The position numbers were made by a program, and so were the translations under genes. Shown here one piece after another: positions 61,271 through 64,000 of a stretch of 64,000 bases of DNA. Below the pieces are notes generated by a model. The model was given only the letters and a program-made list of their open reading frames with translations. It did not search any database and had not been told where the DNA came from. The number at the start of each line of letters is the position of its first letter. The first letter of the stretch is position 1. Source of the DNA: an uncultured Erysipelotrichaceae bacterium (lineage in GTDB: Bacteria; Bacillota_I; Bacilli_A; Erysipelotrichales; Erysipelotrichaceae); contig CAMVGT010000002.1 of the NCBI GenBank assembly GCA_947167125.1, forward strand, positions 46,685 to 110,684. The letters are read 5' to 3'.

Positions 61271-62527
61271 TCAGGCGTTAGCGGCTTCTCTTTCCTGTTC
61301 TTCGGCAAGAAGCTTCTTGTCATACATCTTGTAGAACGGCAGATACAGAACCATTGCCAGAGGGATTGCGATCAGCTGCCAGAGAGCGACCATCCAGTTG
61401 CCCTGTACAAGACCGTAGAGAACGACCGGAACCTGCATCGAAACCTGTGCGCCGGAAAGCGGTGTGACGATTCCGGAAACAAATCCGAGATAGAAGAAGA
61501 GGTTCGTGATCAGCGGAACAATGATGACGGACGGCAGGAACATGTAAGGATTCAGGACGTTCGGCACACCGAAGACAACCGGTTCACCGATATTGAAGAT
61601 TGCGGCAGGCATCGCGACTGTGCCGATTTCCTTTAACTGTCTGGACTTGCAGAACAGCAGCATGACCAGGCAGACAGCGACTGTGGACTGACCGACAACT
61701 GTCATTAAGGACATGCCGATCGGGTTGGTTGTTTCCCCTGCCAGACGGGCTGCATCAATTGAGAGATAGATCGGCATGAAGATACCGGCACAGACGTTGA
61801 AACCATGAATGCCGAACCACCACAGGAACTGAATGAAGACCTGCATGAAGAGATAGCCTGGTAAGGATCCGCCGACATTTGTCAGAGGAGTCTGCAGATA
61901 AGTATAGATGAGCTGGTGAACACTGCCGAAGGATGTCTTTGCGAAGATGATTGCGATGATCATGAAAATAAACGCCATCAGGAATCCCGGGATCAGGGAT
62001 GCGAATGACTTTCCGACAAAGGGAGGAACGCCGTCCGGCATTTTGATAACCCAGCCTTTTTTCTGGAAGAGAACGAATACCTTGGCTGTAATGACTGCAA
62101 CGATCATTGCGACAAAGAGACCTTTGCATCCGAGCCAGTCGAAACTGTAGGAAAGCGATCCTGCTTCATCGATGATATACGGTGTCACAATCAGGAAGTT
62201 GATCAGTGAGAGAATACCGGAAGAAAGTCCGTCTTCCCCTTCGTTGTTTGCATATGCATATCCGATCGCGAATGCCGCATAGATGGCAAACAGGCTCATT
62301 GTGACGTTATAAGGAATCAGAAGGAATCTGTCGAGACCTGAAGAAGCCAGGTAGCCTGTCCACGCTGTGATCGGGAAGTTTGCGATCAGATAGAATAATG
62401 AACTGATGATTGTTACCGGCAGGATTGACATGAATCCTTTTGAAACTGCCTGCAGAGATTTGTTACTGTTCACCCATGCGGAGAACGGAAGAAGAATTTT
62501 TTCAACCAACGAATTAAGCTTGTCCAT
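61271..62527 (-). CDS. PTS EIIC, lactose/cellobiose family
   Basis: The 418-residue permease has about ten membrane segments, LWWFGIHG (about 237) and the active-site-type FNIGEPVVFG. It belongs to the Lac family of PTS EIIC (CelB/ChbC-like). No EIIB or EIIA of the Lac type is adjacent in the window, so it must borrow partners. The ATG has no good ribosome site. The promoter carries repeated operator-like motifs. Confidence 0.9.
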   Translation of the reverse strand: MDKLNSLVEKILLPFSAWVNSNKSLQAVSKGFMSILPVTIISSLFYLIANFPITAWTGYLASSGLDRFLLIPYNVTMSLFAIYAAFAIGYAYANNEGEDGLSSGILSLINFLIVTPYIIDEAGSLSYSFDWLGCKGLFVAMIVAVITAKVFVLFQKKGWVIKMPDGVPPFVGKSFASLIPGFLMAFIFMIIAIIFAKTSFGSVHQLIYTYLQTPLTNVGGSLPGYLFMQVFIQFLWWFGIHGFNVCAGIFMPIYLSIDAARLAGETTNPIGMSLMTVVGQSTVAVCLVMLLFCKSRQLKEIGTVAMPAAIFNIGEPVVFGVPNVLNPYMFLPSVIIVPLITNLFFYLGFVSGIVTPLSGAQVSMQVPVVLYGLVQGNWMVALWQLIAIPLAMVLYLPFYKMYDKKLLAEEQEREAANA

Positions 62528-62562
62528 AGTTTTGTAAATATTCCGTTTTCAATATCTATATC

Positions 62563-62655
62563 GGAATATTTTCCCCCTCGGCTATAATATAGCCTTCCGC
62601 AAAAAGAATGTCAATAATATTTTCCGATTTATTTTGCTGTTTTGGGATATTTTCC
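62563..62655 (-). promoter_or_regulatory. EIIC promoter with repeated GGAAAATATTCC-type operators
   Basis: A perfect -35 TTGACA (62614-62609) and -10 TATATT (62591-62586), spacing 17. Around it lie copies of one motif: GGAATATTTTCC (62563-62574), AATATTTTCC (62616-62625) and GGGATATTTTCC (62644-62655), with a half-site AAATATTCC at 62536-62544. The same motif is at the RpiR gene. Confidence 0.7.
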
Positions 62656-62668
62656 GTTTACATCATTT

Positions 62669-62692
62669 TAAAACACACCGTCTCCGGTGTGC
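62669..62692 (-). terminator. Terminator of the RpiR gene
   Basis: GCACACCG-GAGA-CGGTGTGT stem followed by TTT on the minus strand. Confidence 0.7.
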
Positions 62693-62698
62693 AAAAGT

Positions 62699-63457
62699 CT
62701 ATCTGCCGCTTTTCAGCCGTGAAATGTAGTCAACCAGTATTGCGTTGAATACTGAATAAACCGGAACATTTTCCAGGAGTGATCCATGCCCGCTCGGCAA
62801 TGACGGAAGAACAATGACATCATCCGCAAATGTTTCATTAACATTGGACGACGTAATCAGTATCACTTCACAGCCGGATGATTCTTTCAGCTGTACCAGC
62901 TGTTTCATGATACCCGACTTTCCGGAAACACTGTATACAATGATCAGATCCTTTTTTCCGACACACATGTCAACCGATTTGACTGCCTCCGAAGAATCCA
63001 GAACAGTAGCACGGATGCCGAACATCAGCAGAGAATAATACATCTGCAGTGCGCTGACATGGGAATTGATCATACCGGCAAGATAGATCGATTCAGCCTT
63101 GATCATCCGCGCAGCCAGTTCCATCATCTTCTTTTCATCGGCAGTATGATGAAGCAGACGGATTGTATCTGCGTAAGCATTTTCCCCGTATGTAATTCCT
63201 GCATCTTCACTGATTCCTCTGTTCTCAGAACTGTTGACATAATTGATGACTGCATATTTGAATTCCGAATAGCCGCTGTACCCGATCTTCTGTGCAAACC
63301 GCATGATTGTTGTTTTGGTTACCCCGATCATTTCGGAAAGCTCCTGAATTGAACAGGTCTGTACCAGCTTCAGGTCTTCCAGTATCCGGTCGCACGCCTT
63401 CGCTTCGTTTTTTGTAAAAGTGCTCCGTTTCAGCTGAATATTATCCATGAAGTTCAT
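62699..63457 (-). CDS. MurR/RpiR-family regulator
   Basis: The 252-residue protein has an N-terminal RpiR HTH (about 1-75, LSEMIGVTKTTIMRFAQKIG) and a C-terminal SIS sugar-phosphate sensor (about 105-240, IVYSVSGKSGIM). It probably represses the EIIC operon until the PTS sugar-phosphate binds. The ATG at 63457 follows AAAGGAG; an in-frame ATG at 63481 is ignored. Confidence 0.9.
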   Translation of the reverse strand: MNFMDNIQLKRSTFTKNEAKACDRILEDLKLVQTCSIQELSEMIGVTKTTIMRFAQKIGYSGYSEFKYAVINYVNSSENRGISEDAGITYGENAYADTIRLLHHTADEKKMMELAARMIKAESIYLAGMINSHVSALQMYYSLLMFGIRATVLDSSEAVKSVDMCVGKKDLIIVYSVSGKSGIMKQLVQLKESSGCEVILITSSNVNETFADDVIVLPSLPSGHGSLLENVPVYSVFNAILVDYISRLKSGR

Positions 63458-63474
63458 ATGATCCGTCTCCTTTC

Positions 63475-63522
63475 GGAACATTTTCCATTTACATTATATT
63501 GTAAAAATATTTTGTTCCGCAA
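63475..63522 (-). promoter_or_regulatory. RpiR gene promoter with operator
   Basis: -10 TATAAT (63498-63493) and -35-like TTGCGG (63522-63517), spacing 18. GGAACATTTTCC (63475-63486) is nearly identical to the motifs at the EIIC promoter. Confidence 0.6.
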
Positions 63523-63542
63523 TCAGACAGATCCGCGGAAAG

Positions 63543-63572
63543 AAAAAGGATGCGGTTTTTTACACCGCATCC
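63543..63572 (-). terminator. Terminator of the EIIA-like gene
   Basis: GGATGCGG-loop-CCGCATCC stem followed by TTTTT on the minus strand. Confidence 0.88.
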
Positions 63573-63582
63573 ATGCTGTTCA

Positions 63583-63879
63583 TTATTCAATCACACTGTC
63601 GCCGCGTTTGACATCGCACGGTGCTTTGAATGTGATCTTCTGATCGTTGGCATTTGTCACAATCAGCATCACAGGCATATCGTATTTTGCCGAAAGCTTT
63701 TTGAAATCAACTTCTACGATTGCTTCTCCGGCCTTGACTGCAGCTCCCTGTTTCTTTCCGAGGAGCCTGAAACCCTCTCCTTTGGAATTGACTGTATCAA
63801 TGCCGATATGAACCAGCAGTTCAACACCGTTTGCCATTGTCACGCCGAATGCATATCCGGTCGGGAACAGCGCGCTGAG
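63583..63879 (-). pseudogene. Truncated PTS EIIA(Glc/Crr-like) domain
   Basis: The C-terminal two thirds of an EIIA(Glc)-type domain are clear from SALFPTGYAFG on. GVELLVHIGIDTV carries the phosphorylated His, and the tail is normal. The partner His of the NHAF-type motif is Tyr here. Homology stops abruptly near 63879, and no start codon is found before an in-frame stop near 63980. About 60 N-terminal residues are therefore missing, replaced by sequence that reads as part of a LysR gene on the other strand. Confidence 0.7.
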
Positions 63880-63885
63880 CCGCAG

Positions 63886-63954
63886 ATGATCCAGGCATTT
63901 CTCAGCATTGTCGAATATGGAAATATCACCGCTGCCGCAAACAGCCTTTATTAA
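63886..63954 (+). pseudogene. Fragment of a LysR-type HTH
   Basis: A 22-codon stretch from the ATG at 63886 (MIQAFLSIVEYGNITAAANS then Leu-Tyr) matches the first helices of LysR-family regulators, but ends in TAA exactly where the recognition helix should follow. It abuts the broken EIIA end. It is a remnant or an assembly joint. Confidence 0.55.
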
Positions 63955-64000
63955 ACCGGCAAGAAGACCTCGTCCATAGTTTTAAAACTTGGGCGGGGAT

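Overview
The window reads as one chromosomal stretch of an anaerobic, gut- or rumen-type Bacillota (Erysipelotrichia or Clostridia are the best guesses, from gene content only). The signs are T-box leaders, CcpA-type cre sites, strong GGAGG ribosome sites, a ferredoxin-linked 2-oxoacid oxidoreductase, a PTS permease, BspA-type repeats, a clostripain-family peptidase and no respiratory genes. Nearly everything lies on the minus strand; only about 24.2-26.2 kb and 55.4-59.5 kb are plus-strand. No rRNA, tRNA, CRISPR array or transposase was seen.

Region 1 (1-13.6 kb) is the most striking. It holds ilvD, a LeuA-like protein with a decayed active site, a TIM-barrel/acyl-CoA synthetase fusion, two tandem XRE-cupin-acyl-CoA synthetase fusions, a P-loop ATPase, and a ferredoxin/alpha/beta set of a 2-oxoacid:ferredoxin oxidoreductase that runs off the left edge. 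Three separate T-box leaders, each with its own promoter, drive these genes. T-boxes switch genes on when a tRNA is uncharged, so the products should supply an amino acid. The simplest model is activation of branched-chain (or aryl) carboxylic acids to acyl-CoAs, then ferredoxin-driven reductive carboxylation to 2-oxoacids and transamination to valine, isoleucine and leucine.

Region 2 (13.6-31.8 kb) is mixed: two XRE-type regulators, a TROVE/DUF2828-like vWA protein behind a long structured leader, a BspA-type LRR protein, two MgtC/SapB proteins, a complete BMP-type nucleoside ABC transporter, a GH42 glycosidase, a ROK kinase lacking the usual zinc motif, a large C11 (clostripain-like) peptidase, a GltD-like oxidoreductase and a 39-residue gene with its own promoter and terminator.

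Region 3 (32.0-59.5 kb) is a pectin/oligogalacturonide locus. Import: a solute-binding lipoprotein, two permeases, two MsmX-type ATPases and five small membrane proteins. Depolymerisation, apparently all cytoplasmic: GH28, GH105, CE8 and an esterase. Catabolism: KduI, KduD, DhuI, UxaC, UxaB, UxaA and two KdgK kinases. An AraC regulator and a cre-overlapped promoter provide control. No KDPG aldolase is present in the window. Several very stable hairpins sit between the cistrons.

Region 4 (59.6-64 kb) has a PTS EIIC, an MBL-fold hydrolase and a ChbG/YdjC deacetylase, governed by a MurR/RpiR regulator. A repeated GGAAAATATTCC-like motif lies at both promoters. The right edge carries a truncated EIIA(Glc)-like gene abutting a fragment of a LysR helix-turn-helix, which is either a rearrangement or an assembly joint.
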